Below are positions 13,591 through 24,835 of a stretch of DNA of 64,000 bases, piece by piece. Where the stretch lies: contig JADWOT020001820.1 of assembly GCA_036345935.2 (NCBI GenBank), positions 16,778-80,777 of the forward strand, written 5' to 3'. A program made the translations under genes and the position numbers. The notes below the pieces were generated by a model. That model had not been told where the DNA came from, did not search any database, and saw only the letters and a program-made list of their open reading frames with translations. Position 1 is the stretch's first letter. Each line of letters opens with the position of its first letter. This stretch comes from Taenia hydatigena. Taxonomy: Eukaryota > Platyhelminthes > Cestoda > Cyclophyllidea > Taeniidae.

Positions 13591-15043
13591 CTGCACAAAT
13601 GGGAAGGCATCGGTTCGTCATTAGTGCTGAGAGGACCCTAAAGCTTCTTCTGTTCCATTATGCCCTACTCAAACCCAATTAAATAAAAGCAGATATAAAT
13701 TATTTAGGCAATAAAGCAATTGACAGAATGTTAGCTGCTAAATGCATTCAAGATGTTTACGGGTTGGTAGGCAGAGGGTAGACCTGCACGATTTATGTTT
13801 AGTTAGTGGCGGATTGAGCATCACGATAAAATTATTTAGCTATACAAATCCATATATTACGACTGCGAGTTAATGCCGGTTCCTATTTTAACGTGATCTA
13901 GAATTGCTAAATTGTTAAACGGGCAAAACATGAAAAGCGCAAAAGGAAAATGTCCCTGATGCCTGTGATTGCGGACATGAGGTGTTCGGATGCTTGCAAC
14001 ATATAAGCTGGGGCGACTAATCATTAGTGTTGGTGCATCAGCATAGGCTTTAAGGTTAGGGCAGGAAGATATCATCCGTGACTATGGTTTGCCAGAACGG
14101 AGATAAATAAGGTTTGATAAAATCAACCCGGTTATGTCAAACACCTTGGCATTAAACACGCCTTACGAAGCACCAGCACACTTTGTTTCCCTAAAATTTA
14201 CCAAATTCAATTGGTTTTATCGTGTTATATTTACTTTATGCGTTGATTAAAGCTGTACTTTGGTTCTTGATGACCAAATTAAACGGAAATAGAGTGCAAC
14301 ACTCTTTATGAAAACTGATTTATTTGATGCATACGCCATGTAAAAGGGTACGAAGATGAACAAAATCCTATTCACCACAAAATTAAAGAACATTTGAAGA
14401 CGCTATAGAAGTAAAGAGCTAAAGTGCGAAGGAAGGTAAGCATCAGGCATAATAACAAAAAGAAGTCAGCCACACCAAGTTGATTTGACTGTGACATCAT
14501 GCAAGGTGTTGTGGTGCAATGTATCGAGGTACAAATGAGTAAGAGTAGCTAAGCCGTCTCTGTCGCACTTTAGCAGTTTCTGTGATGAGAAATTTTCGCT
14601 GTCTTTATAGAATGCTCTCATATCGCGAATAGTTTCTTTCTTCACGTGTACTGAACAGTGTAAGGATAGGAAGACAACTTACCGATCGCTAATGCAACGA
14701 CTCCACCCGTAGTGGGAGCGGCCAGCAACATGAGACGGAGTTAAGAGGGCATTCTCTTATCAAAAATTTTTACATTAACAATCCGCACACGTGTACTTTT
14801 AAATTTGCTGTCAATTGTAGTTAGTCCATGGTCTGCAAGTTCTTGAACTACTAACCAAATTAAGCATTCACGCGCACACTATGAAATTTAATGTTATTGA
14901 ACTGCTTGAGCGATTGTGTTAAGGACACTGATAAGTGCGCCCACTGTTACAAAATAGCTTTTACCTTAACTTTCTGGAGGCTTTCGTTTTTATGTAAAGT
15001 TGTGGCGTTGTAACTAGTCAGTACGCACAGTCTTACGCGAAAA

Positions 15044-15244
15044 TCATGCAGACATTAAGACCAAGGCAGTAGAGGAGACTACGGTGGCTAAATCAGCGAA
15101 TGCATATTCACCAGTTGTAATGAATGAAGAATTAGATGTCAAACCTTCAACATGATCATTCGGGATCGATGACAGATTCTCTCTGCAGAAAACTCTTTCG
15201 AGACCATTCGATGCAGAACACGCTGCTCTAGGCACTGCTGACTC
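15044..15244 (-). CDS. possible terminal exon with hydrophobic C-terminal tail
   Basis: After a usable acceptor (acctaatgtgcag), a 66-codon frame runs to a TGA on the minus strand. It ends in a short hydrophobic tail (FADLATVVSSTALVLMSA), with no cytoplasmic residues after it. This recalls the tail of the antigen gene at 52.85-52.99 kb, which also has F-A-D before a hydrophobic end. A second AG eight bases downstream would make the splice phase 1, as in that family. It lies just outside the left arm of the large inverted repeat and reads away from it. No upstream FnIII exon was found, so the link is speculative. Confidence 0.3.
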   Translation of the reverse strand, partial: ESAVPRAACSASNGLERVFCRENLSSIPNDHVEGLTSNSSFITTGEYAFADLATVVSSTALVLMSA

Positions 15245-16927
15245 CTGCACATTAGGTAACTCGTAAGAGTGTATAACAAGGCAGTTAAGACCAACACATT
15301 ACTTGCGTATGTTCCACCGTCTGTGACTGATTTAATGGCAGGGGGCGATAAGAATGATTCCGCAAAATTTTAACGATACTGAAAACCACGCACTGATGTC
15401 TTTGATCAAAGTAGTTAAGTAAAGTGTTCGCCTTGCCAGATGAGTATTATTGTGCAGCAGACAGATTTATCGTTGATTGTTATGATTTGACAAATTCATC
15501 TACTTCGTGATGATGTGGCTGCATTGGGAAACACTGTGCAATAAAGACAAAGAAATTCGGCCCAGGACTATATGGAAATACCAATGAATTATCAAAAATG
15601 CACTGCACTTACGTTCAATGGGCAAACGTGTATGCGAATACAATTTAAACGACTTCGTGCTAATTGTTGAGGCTGCTGCTATTCTATCTTTATGCCGTTA
15701 GATGAGGTTGAAAAATGCACAGGCTTACTTGAACTATCTCTCTTGATCCAAGCTGTTCCGCACGATAGAGGATTTGGCCTGCTTTGCTCCTCCCACCTCC
15801 TCTATCTCTGAGGAAGTATTGAAGAGAAAGGGTCACAAACCTAAGACATGGCTGCTCATGAAGGGATAAGAAGTAGCTTTCCGTGTAGTTAAAACACCTA
15901 CTAACTTATGATATGCGTGGAACCATCCTTAATGCGTGAAAGCAATTGTGCCAGTAGATGACCTATCCACAATAAAACTTTTCACTCGCTCCAAGAGAAT
16001 CCAGTGACCATCTGTCCAAAACATTTCTTTACATTGCTAAGTGCGTAAAGCATTACGCCATGCTTGGTTGATTTCGACTAAAGGTTTTAGGGCCACTTTT
16101 AATAACTGCTTTGTTTTGGCTTTAATTTAAGGCATTTTCAAAGTCTGGATGAAGTAGACGTTACTTCTCGTGTAAAGCATGCACCGATTGAGCGTGTCTT
16201 GGAGGCACTGGTAAAGGCATCAGTAGCTCTGTGTCGCTTGATGGTTACTTTTAAAGCTTCGTAGATTCCACTGTCGACTCTGAACACGAAAGTCCCCAAG
16301 TCAGCATCTATATTTAGACGTACCTATGCTGACGGCAGTCATTGATGCAGACATCACTGCCAGTCGTAATAGGCGTGCTTAGGACGGCTTGTCAGAATGA
16401 ATTTGTGGCACGATTTTATGGGTGATATGCCCCACCTGCAATTGAAATCTTTTGAATTATGCTTCCTTATTCCATATTCATTTACTACAGTCAGTGGTTC
16501 GATAAATATTGCGGATGGACCTGGTTACACGAAGTGAAAAGGACACGAACATGAAGGTGCTTCGTGCGAAAGATGAGGCATTACGTTGCTTGGATTAGAA
16601 GCACTCTAGATGCGATTAGCCTCTTTTAGTCGTTTAATATCTGCAAACGCTAATAATTGTGTTCGTTTGACACAATAAACCCGGTTTTCTCAATTTTTCT
16701 TGCTTCTCAAGAAAGGGAATTTTTCTTGGCAACTTTGCTATTTGATAGGTGTTGAGATTGCAATGTCAATTTAAATGTGCCAAGAATTAAAACGAGTTGA
16801 TGCGTTTTAAATGGACATTTATCCAGAGTATTTGGGTGGTAAATAACATTTAGTAGACTGTTTTGTCATGTTAAGATACACTAAGCCATTTTATGTAAGT
16901 GACATAGAATTCGAGGCGTTGTCTTTT

Positions 16928-17080
16928 CTAATATGGCGGATGGGTAGGAAAGGGTTTTATGCCCCTGACATTTGTAAATCGCAAACCGTTCAGATCGTCA
17001 TTCCCTAGAAGTCTGCCCAATTCACGATTTGCTGCGTTAAGAGCCGACGAATCGACAAATTCCGCTGATTTAGCACTCAT
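16928..17080 (-). pseudogene. truncated copy of the 61-codon reading frame of the right arm
   Basis: On the minus strand this is the mirror of the frame at 21513-21698. It starts with the same ATG (MSAKSAEFVD) and keeps RFTNVRG and FPTHPPY. The CAG that follows in the right arm is TAG here, ending the frame after 50 residues. If the right-arm frame is coding, this copy is truncated. If not, both are chance frames carried in duplicated DNA. Confidence 0.3.
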
Positions 17081-17453
17081 TGCCGTTCTTCACTGACCAA
17101 CTTAGTAGTGGTGTCGAAATTTCGCATAAAATACAGCCGCCGACAAAATGATTCAGAAATAGTCGGTGCATGGTGCGCATCTCCCTGTAAGGCTGCGTTG
17201 AATCCAATGCAATCACATAAGGTCATAGACATGCAACACAGCAGGGGCATCGGAAATTCAGTAATCAACTTTGGTGAGGTCGAAAGTCAAAGTTGACACC
17301 CATGCAAACGCAAAGAGGTGACGTCCAAGATCTCGTGCTAGAGTACCAAAAACCTAAGAAATCATTTTACTTTAAAAGCTGTGGCAACAGATTACTTATT
17401 CTTAGGCAAATATGCTACTTTACAAGGTTGGTGGGGATATAGAAAGATGAAAC

Positions 17454-18361
17454 TCAATCAGCGGTCTGCTGAGTAGCACCAAATTGTGCAGCACATCGGT
17501 TCAGATCAATTTCTTAGAAACAAAAAGGTACAGAAAGGCACACTAGTAGGTGTTACTCTAGTCGTTAAGAGCAGTAGCTTACAAAATTTCCGCCTCTAAC
17601 GGCAGCTTAGCTCTTAATATTTAACCTTCCCACAACATGGCCATTCCCGGCACGTATCGCGACCTGAGCACCCACGGATCTGTCACAGCTAACAAAACCT
17701 GCGATCAGCAGAGAACATGGATACTTCAAGCATTTAATCCAATACATGAGAGCATTTCCTCTGGTTCGTTACTAAGTATCAATTGGCCAAACAGCAATCA
17801 AGACTAAGTGAGTCATAACATACTCTAGCGGGAAATGATAGATAAACGAGTTGAAGCCTTTGGGACTCTTGTTATTGCCTCACGGCTAACGAGTCTACGG
17901 AGAAGGTGAGGACCTAAACTTAGAGGCAAAGGGAAACAGCGTATGCGGAATTTATTTCTAAACGGACAAACAAAAAGGGACTATGACATAAAATCACTCA
18001 GTCAAATTGAGAAGAGCTGATCGCGATTTTTTGAACAGTCAAAAGTAAAGTAGGATGACGAATGACTAAAAGGTTGGAATTTCTACAGCAAAAAACATCA
18101 GGTGGTTTAAACTTACTCAAGTGAAATTGGAGATTCTCATTTACGTTGCCAAAACACTGCTTTTGTTGCAGTATGAGTTCCTGGCAGTTGAACGGCGCCA
18201 TCATTAACGCCAAGACTTGTACAGCGCAATCCAAGTGAAAGGCTCCTGCAGACGGTGATGATTGTGAGAATGTGGTGGACTGTATCACCAAGGCTTCACT
18301 TCTCACCGCCTCTTAAAAGGGCCCGACGCAGCCACCTGCAGTTACATGAGGATTCTGCCAT
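17454..18361 (-). CDS. small three-exon gene, left-arm copy, function unknown
   Basis: Proposed exons on the minus strand are 18361-18307 (ATG in context TCAAAATGG), 18245-18117 and 17512-17454 (ending TGA), giving 80 residues. All junctions are phase 1. Donors are GTGAGA and GTAAGT, acceptors CTGCAG and CTAAG. The first intron is only 61 bases, in keeping with the short introns common in flatworms. The peptide begins MAESSCNCRWLRR, is Leu/Cys-rich in its middle (ALMMAPFNCQELIL) and ends ATQQTAD. Compared with the right-arm twin, one residue change is visible, at the first splice junction. No family is recognised. The start could instead be internal, because the same frame stays open upstream into the spacer in this copy. 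Support is splice consistency and conservation in both arms, but the arms are so similar that conservation alone is weak evidence. Confidence 0.4.
17816..18294. repeat. 479-bp tract identical between inverted-repeat arms (left side)
   Basis: Base-by-base comparison of 17816-18294 (reverse complement) with 20292-20770 finds no difference over 479 bases. The next bases differ on both sides: 18295 against 20291, and 17815 against 20771. Flanking arm sequence is about 95-97% identical. A block this uniform inside diverged arms is the usual trace of gene conversion. Confidence 0.9.
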
Positions 18362-18445
18362 TTTGAAGGCAAAGTCACTGCACTTAGAGATAAAGTGGGA
18401 CGAACAGTTTTCAGATGGGATAGCCATCAGCGACATACTAGTGTC

Positions 18446-20146
18446 TTGAGTAGGCAGTTGAAAAAGGGTGGATCTGCAGGATTGTTGTGCAGTTTCACAA
18501 CAGTTGAACAGATGGATGGATATCCATCCCAACTCCTGTTTAAGAATATAACCTTTCAAGGGTATCAGAGACATCAGGAACCCATTAATTGCTCGTGCTT
18601 ATTTTAATAAGGTATGTCCTCCAGTTTATTCTCAAGCCACTGATTAATGCCATCAACAAATGCGCTTATGAGAGTTAGCGAAGGAATGTGCTAGTCATAG
18701 TCATTACTGGTAGAAGTGGTAGTGGTAGAGAAAGAAAGCACTTGGAAAATTATAAGCATTACGGGTTTCATTATTTGCTGGTGGATTGCAGTAAGCTATT
18801 CCACATTTATAGCTCCGGATAAGGCTACGTTACAAATCGAATTTAGGATTGGTAGTGACGTGTAGCTGTTAAGTGGAGACACTAACCCATCCGCTTACAA
18901 ATTTTTTCTCCAGCCGCAAGCGACAGCAAATCATTGGGTTGCAATTCAAAGCCAACATCGTTGTTAACTATGACAAGTCTTCAACAGTGTCACGACTGCA
19001 TTGCAGCACAATTTCAAGTACTTACAACCGATTAAAAAATCCCGCTTAAGGCAACCAGAAATAAGTAAACGCATTCAAATTTCTAAGCTAAATATCCTAG
19101 CATAGCCTCCTATGTATTTTGTCCGACCGCAAGAGTTTCAACTCTACTTACAACACCTCAAAGCTAAACAATAAGAGTAAGGCATGTTTTAGCTTTCGCA
19201 ATTCATTCTAGATGAGCACCCATGACGCTTTTAACACTATAGCAGACGAGATCCGAAGTCTGGCGCATAAAACCCTAAAACGAGTAAGCACAAAATAATC
19301 GAAACCCTGAAACAGTCTAGTGCAATAATAGGAGAAAAAATTACCTCCGATTTAATTTGCCAATGCGTTCCGCATACCCAACAAGGAAATGCCCAAGGGA
19401 AGCTCGGTGTAAGCTAAAGCAAAGATGTCTAATCATTTATTAAGCAGTTTTAAGTGATAAACAGGAATAATAGCATTAGTTGAGCGTTCAGAGCAAGAGA
19501 GAAGTGGAGGAGGGCATGTACACCACCGACTAGCTCCTTCACCTCCTTGGCACGCGGAGGCGCCATCACAAGCGTCGGTGGTGGTTGCTGTTTACCACCA
19601 TTGCTGCGACCATCCCCACGGCTGGCCACACGGCGACCACCATTGCGGCTTCTTCTCCCACGACCACTCACACGGCGACCAGCAGTGCGGCTTCTGCACA
19701 GACCACAATGCCCACTTCTGTCCATATTGCGAACCCTTCTCAAACTCTCCCCACGGTGCCCACTTCCACGGATACGAACATGGCCAACCTCCCCACACCA
19801 TTTCTTTGTCTCTGCTTTCCTTGATACTGACTTGCGCTCTGAGGTGTGCCCGCTTATATACCAGTCGCCTTATCTCTAATTGTCTCGTGTAGCCCTCGTG
19901 CTCACTGCACTTTTAGCTCTAAACCCCTGCTTGCCGAACATCGTCGATGCTCTCATGATGCCAACATTTTCGGCTGACATTTTAGGTGTCGCATAGACTG
20001 TGAGTTGCATGTGACTTCTCAACATAGAAATTTAACAATGATCTATGAATGGTGATGGCCTTGCCAATGTAGAGGTCGTAGATCACAGGCCAGTGTTGAA
20101 CCTTACTGAACCGCTAGACCTGATTCATCTGTGGTGCTAAAAACAC
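18446..20146. other. unique spacer between the inverted-repeat arms
   Basis: These ~1.7 kb separate the two arms and are not repeated elsewhere in the window as far as I can see. The putative genes in the two arms read outward from it, so a shared or paired divergent promoter would lie here or in the inner arm ends. Its only striking content is the His/Cys-rich reading frame at 19578-19892. Confidence 0.8.
19578..19892 (+). CDS. His/Cys-rich reading frame (possible metal-binding exon)
   Basis: The plus-strand frame is open from about 19461 to a TAG at 19890-19892. Within the 68 codons 19593-19796 I count 17 His and 7 Cys. Motifs include PHGDHHCGF, SHDHSHGDQQCGFC and FCPYC. The core is an imperfect tandem repeat of roughly 40 nt around CACGGCGACCA, in which changes between units keep His, Gly, Asp and Cys. 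Such composition suggests metal binding, but the other frames here are also open because the DNA is GC-rich and repetitive, so the frame could be accidental. There is no in-frame ATG before the His-rich part, so an upstream exon would be needed. A hydrophobic stretch (SLSLLSLILT) follows it. No family is recognised. Confidence 0.35.
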   Translation: MVVAVYHHCCDHPHGWPHGDHHCGFFSHDHSHGDQQCGFCTDHNAHFCPYCEPFSNSPHGAHFHGYEHGQPPHTISLSLLSLILTCALRCARLYTSRLISNCLV

Positions 20147-20224
20147 TAGTATGTAGCTGATGGATATTCCATCTGAAACTATTCTTCACACTCTATCTCT
20201 AAGTGCAGTGACTTTGCCTTCAAA

Positions 20225-21139
20225 ATGGCAGAATCCTCCTGTAACTGCAGGTGGCTACGTCGGGCCCTTTTAAGAGGCAGTGAGAAGTGACGCCTTGGTG
20301 ATACAGTCCACCACATTCTCACAATCATCACCGTCTGCAGGAGCCTTTCACTTGGATTGCGCTGTACAAGTCTTGGCGTTAATGATGGCGCCGTTCAACT
20401 GCCAGGAACTCATACTGCAACAAAAGCAGTGTTTTGGCAACGTAAATGAGAATCTCCAATTTCACTTGAGTAAGTTTAAACCACCTGATGTTTTTTGCTG
20501 TAGAAATTCCAACCTTTTAGTCATTCGTCATCCTACTTTACTTTTGACTGTTCAAAAAATCGCGATCAGCTCTTCTCAATTTGACTGAGTGATTTTATGT
20601 CATAGTCCCTTTTTGTTTGTCCGTTTAGAAATAAATTCCGCATACGCTGTTTCCCTTTGCCTCTAAGTTTAGGTCCTCACCTTCTCCGTAGACTCGTTAG
20701 CCGTGAGGCAATAACAAGAGTCCCAAAGGCTTCAACTCGTTTATCTATCATTTCCCGCTAGAGTATGTTACGATGGACTCACTTAGTCTTGCTTGCTGTT
20801 TGGCCAATTGATAGTTTAGTAACGAACCAGAGGAAATGCTCTCATGCATTGGATTAAATGCTCTTGAACTATCCATGTTCTCTGCTGATCGCAGGATTTG
20901 TTAGCTGTGACGGATCCGTGGGTGCCCAGGTCGTGATGCGTGCCGGGAATGGCCATGTTGATGGAAGGTAAATATTAAGAGCTAAGCTGCAGTTAGAGGC
21001 GGAACTTTTGTAAGCTACTGCTCTTAACGACTAGAGTAACACCTACTAGTGTGCCTTTCTGTACATTTTTTGTTTCTTAGAAATTGATCTGAACCGATGT
21101 GCTGCACAATTTGGTGCTACTCAGCAGACCGCTGATTGA
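20225..21139 (+). CDS. small three-exon gene, right-arm copy, function unknown
   Basis: Proposed exons are 20225-20279, 20341-20469 and 21081-21139 (TGA at 21137-21139): 55, 129 and 59 nt, 243 in total, for 80 residues. All introns are phase 1. The first acceptor follows a pyrimidine-rich run (tctcacaatcatcaccgtctgcag); the second is ttttttgtttcttag. Donors are GTGAGA and GTAAGT. An in-frame TGA lies about 21 codons upstream of the ATG, consistent with a start at 20225. The protein has no signal peptide or clear domain; cysteines sit near the N-terminus and in the middle. Transcription runs away from the spacer, opposite to its left-arm twin. The function is not recognised. Confidence 0.42.
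20292..20770. repeat. 479-bp tract identical between inverted-repeat arms (right side)
   Basis: This is the partner of 17816-18294. It covers most of the second exon and much of the following intron of the small gene, so identity does not stop at exon borders. This points to a conversion tract and not to selection on protein. Confidence 0.9.
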
Positions 21140-21512
21140 GTTTCATCTTTCTAAATCCCCACCAACCTTGTAAAGTAGCATATTTGCCTAAGAATAAGTA
21201 ATCTGTTGCTTCAGCTTTCAAAGTAAAATGATTTCTTAGGTTTTTGGTACTCTAGCACGAGATCTTGGATGTCACCTCTTTGCGTTTGCACGGGTGTCAA
21301 CTTTGACTTTCGACCTCACCAAAGTTCACTACTGAATTTCCGATACCCCTGCTGTGTTGCATGTCTATGACCTTATGTGATTGCATTGGATTCAATGCAG
21401 CCTTACAGGGAGTTGCGCACCATGCACCGGCTATTTCTGAATCATTTTGTCGGCGGCTGTATTTTATGCGAAATTTGGACACCACTACTAAGTTGGTCAG
21501 TGAAGGACGGCA

Positions 21513-21698
21513 ATGAGTGCTAAATCAGCGGAATTTGTCGATTTTTCGGCTCTTAACGCAGCAAATCGTGAAATGGGCAGACTTCTAGGGAATGACGATC
21601 TGAACGGTTCGCGATTTACAAATGTCAGGGGCATGAAACCCTTCCCTACCCATCCGCCATATCAGAAAAGACAACGCCTCGAATTTTGTGTCACTTAA
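21513..21698 (+). CDS. 61-codon open frame, function unknown
   Basis: This frame (MSAKSAEFVD, then ALNAANREMGRLL, then KPFPTHPPYQKRQRLEF) is intact in the right arm and stopped at codon 51 in the left. Its ATG overlaps the TGA of a preceding open frame (ATGA). A possible acceptor (ctcttaacgcag) lies inside it, so only the second part might be an exon. No domain is recognised and chance is a real alternative. Confidence 0.25.
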   Translation: MSAKSAEFVDFSALNAANREMGRLLGNDDLNGSRFTNVRGMKPFPTHPPYQKRQRLEFCVT

Positions 21699-24600
21699 AT
21701 AAAATGGCTTAGTGTATCTTAGCATGACAAAACAGTCTACTAAATTTTATTTGCCACCCAAATACTCTGGATAAATGTCCATCTTAAGCGCATCAACTCG
21801 TTTTAATTCTTCGCACATTTAAATTGACATTGCAATCTAAACACCTATCAAATAACAAAATTGTCAAGAAAAATTCCCTTTCTTGAGAAGCGAGAAAAAT
21901 TGTGAAAACCGGGTTCATTCTGTCAAATGAACATGAATATTAGCGTTTGCAGATATTAAACGACTAAAAGAGGCTAATCCCATCTAGCGTGCTTCTAATC
22001 CAAGCGACGTAATGCCTCATCTTTCGCACGAAGCACCTTCATGTTCGTATCCCTTTTCACTTCGTGTAACCAGGTCCATCCGCAATATTTATCGAATCAC
22101 TGACTGTAGTAAATGAAAATGAAATAAGGAAGCATGAATTAAAAGAGTTTGATTACAGGTGGGGCACATCACCCGTAAAATCGTGCCACAAATTCATTCT
22201 GACAAGCCGTTTTAAGCACGCCTATTACAACTGGCAGTGGTGTCTGCATCAATGACTGCCGTCGGCATAGGTACGTCAAAATATAGATGCTGACTTGGGG
22301 ACTTTCGTGTTCAGAGTCGACAGTGGGATCTACGAATCTTTAAAAGCAACCATCAAGCGACACAGAGCTACTGATGCCTTTACCAGTGCCTCCAAGACAC
22401 GCTCAATCGGTGCATGTTTTACACGAGAAATGGCGTCTACTTCATTTAGACTTTGGAAATGCCTTAAATTAAAGCCAAAACAAAGCAGTTATTAAAAGTG
22501 GCCCTAAAGCCTTCAGTCGAGATTAACCAAGCATGGCGTAATGCTTTACGCACTTAGCAATGTAAAGAAATGTTTTGGACAGATCGTCACTGGATTCTCT
22601 TGGAGCGAGTGAAAAGTTTTATTGTGGATAGGTCATCTACTGGCACAATTGCTTTCACGCATTAAGGATGGTCCCACGCATATCATAAGTTAGTAGGCGT
22701 TTTAACTACAAGGAAAGCTACTTCTTACCCCTTTATGAACAGCCATAACTGGGGTTTGTCACCCTTTCTCTTCACGGCTTACGCAGAGATAGAGGAGAAT
22801 GTGGAAGGAGCAAGGCAGGCCAAATCCACTATCGTGCGGAACAGCTTTGATCACGGGAGGTGGTTCAAGTAAGCCTGTGCATTTTTCCACCTCATCTCAC
22901 GGCTTGAAATTAGAATAGCGACAGCCTCAACAATTTGCACGAAATCATTTAAATTGTATTCGCCTACACGCTCGCCTATTAAACGTAAGTGCAGAGCATT
23001 TTTATAATTTGTTGGTAGTTCCATAGAGTCCTGGGCCGAATTTCTTTGTCTTTATTGCACAGTGTTTCCCAATACACCCACATCATCACGAAGTAGATGA
23101 ATTTGTTTTGTGTCGATTGTCCGGTTGTGGTTTAATTCACATTTGGTCAGTGCAGCCATTCTACTGTCTGTGCCCTAACAGTGTATTCAAGATGTTTTCG
23201 AATGGGGAGAGTCAGAAGGTGCCATCACTCCTACAGATGCGGAAACCGCTTGTCGCTTCTTAAAGAACGGCAGTAACAAAGGTTTCCTGGCATCCATGCT
23301 AGTCCATGTCATCGTGCAGTCGTTGCACATTTCCCAACAAATCATGCAGTGTGGAACATAAAAGGAACCTTAGACGAATGTCCTTGAGTGGTGCTTGCCG
23401 TATGTTCAGGCTCCAAATAAATTGCTTCCTAACTTGGTTCGACGTAAATGACCTTCTGGTATTCATTTTGATATCTGATCTTATTGAAGTTTTGGAATAT
23501 GCATTAAACATAAACTCATAGGAAACATAAGAGACCTGCTATTTGATGTCACGCTAAAACTTTCAATTATTTGAGGGCACGAAGCGAATCACAGTGCGCG
23601 ACTTTTGATTTCAGTTGTGTGAAAACGGTAATGTAGCGTGGATGAAACAAGAAGAAGACAAAGAATCTGACTTACCTTTTACGATGGGCGAAATCGCGGC
23701 CACATTGTCATGAAATAACATGACCGTCTGGTTTAAGTCATATGTCATCGGAATAGTATTTATGCCTACTTCGGCTTGAATGCATTTTCAAAACCTAGCG
23801 TCTTAGCAGAAGAGCATTGAGCACTAACAAAACCTTGCCATTAGTATATTAATCATCTTAGTGATAGCGGCGTGACCAAAGGTGAAATCAAACATAACAA
23901 CGAAAAAGTAAATTTGTTTGCCCAGCGCTCAATGCTGTGCATTTAATTCTGCCTGAGTGAAAAAAGGACCACAGTCTACACTTTCGACATTTTAAAAACA
24001 GCCTTTGACATCGAAAAGGATCGTGACTTTATCTTCATTTGTAGGCTAGGCAATAATTATTTCGAATTACCAAGACCTCTTGTCACCAGTTATATCACCT
24101 CAAATGCAATTGAAAAACCACTACACATGTGGCACCCACGGCTGTCTCGGTGGCACCCGGACATCTAACATTAGATAGAACCCCCTTGACAAAGGGAGGG
24201 TCAGGTCATGACTTCGATCTCTTGAGCAGTTTGTGCTCCAAAATTCCTAGAAATGACTTATTATTGGTTGCAAAGTTCTCCAATTCTGCGATAAGCTTGC
24301 TTTGATGGACCATGTGTCAGGTATGCAAGTGGCCATTCCACGAACTCTCCCCTCTGTTTTGCTCAATTTTCGCAATTTATGCCCTCTTAATTGACAACGG
24401 ATTTGACCACGTCAGTGGCCCTTTTAAACATTGGGCTTCTAGTAATACAAAAGCAGCTCTCAAGTCTAAAAGTAACTTCGTGTGTTGCATTTGCAGTTTA
24501 TTCGCGGCCTCGTCTTTTCATCTAGCTCTGAATACAAACAATTAAAAAGTAAGATTAGTGAATTAGAAGGACATAAGGTTTACTCATGTGGATGATACTG

Positions 24601-24835
24601 TATTTCCCTTTCACGAATAAACGTTAGAAAACAGGAAATCTCGCCAAGGTAGGAATCCGGCTGTGTCGCACACGGATCAATTGACAGTTGGTCCGTTACC
24701 ACTTTACTAGCCTGCTGACCAGTCGTATTTGCAATAACGGTGGATGATTCAGGGAAAGGGTCAATATTGCCTTGCAGTTTTATTTTATCAAGACTCTACT
24801 TACAAGCTCAAGTAGTTCTAGTATTTTCGAATAAC

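Larger units (their letters stand above)
15488..18445 (-). repeat. left arm of large inverted repeat
   Basis: The reverse complement of this ~2.96-kb arm aligns with 20147-23104. The outer end is sharp: AGATGAATTTGT is shared, then the sequences are unrelated. The inner end is near a shared ACACTAGTATGT. Sampled identity is about 92% near the outer end, 96-97% in the middle and ~80% in the innermost 70 bases. The stretch 17816-18294 shows no mismatch at all to the other arm. Both arms keep the splice sites of a small three-exon gene. No transposon-like terminal motif or target-site duplication was seen. Confidence 0.95.
20147..23104 (+). repeat. right arm of large inverted repeat
   Basis: This is the mirror of 15488-18445. 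Its content in order is the small three-exon gene (20225-21139), an open frame ending GRQ near 21514 whose stop overlaps the start of the 61-codon frame (21513-21698), and a 66-codon frame at 22295-22495. The last two are interrupted by stops in the left arm. Beyond 23104 the sequence (TTTTGTGTCGATTG) no longer matches the left flank. Confidence 0.95.

Noticed and set aside
19592..19801. Trp-rich minus-strand frame opposite the His/Cys-rich frame
   Set aside because: Its odd composition is the antisense shadow of the CAC/CCA-rich repeat. The plus-strand frame is the more protein-like reading.
15488..23104. Foldback or other DNA transposon as the explanation for the large inverted repeat
   Set aside because: No transposase, no short subterminal repeats and no target-site duplication were seen at 15488 or 23104. 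An inverted segmental duplication fits better.
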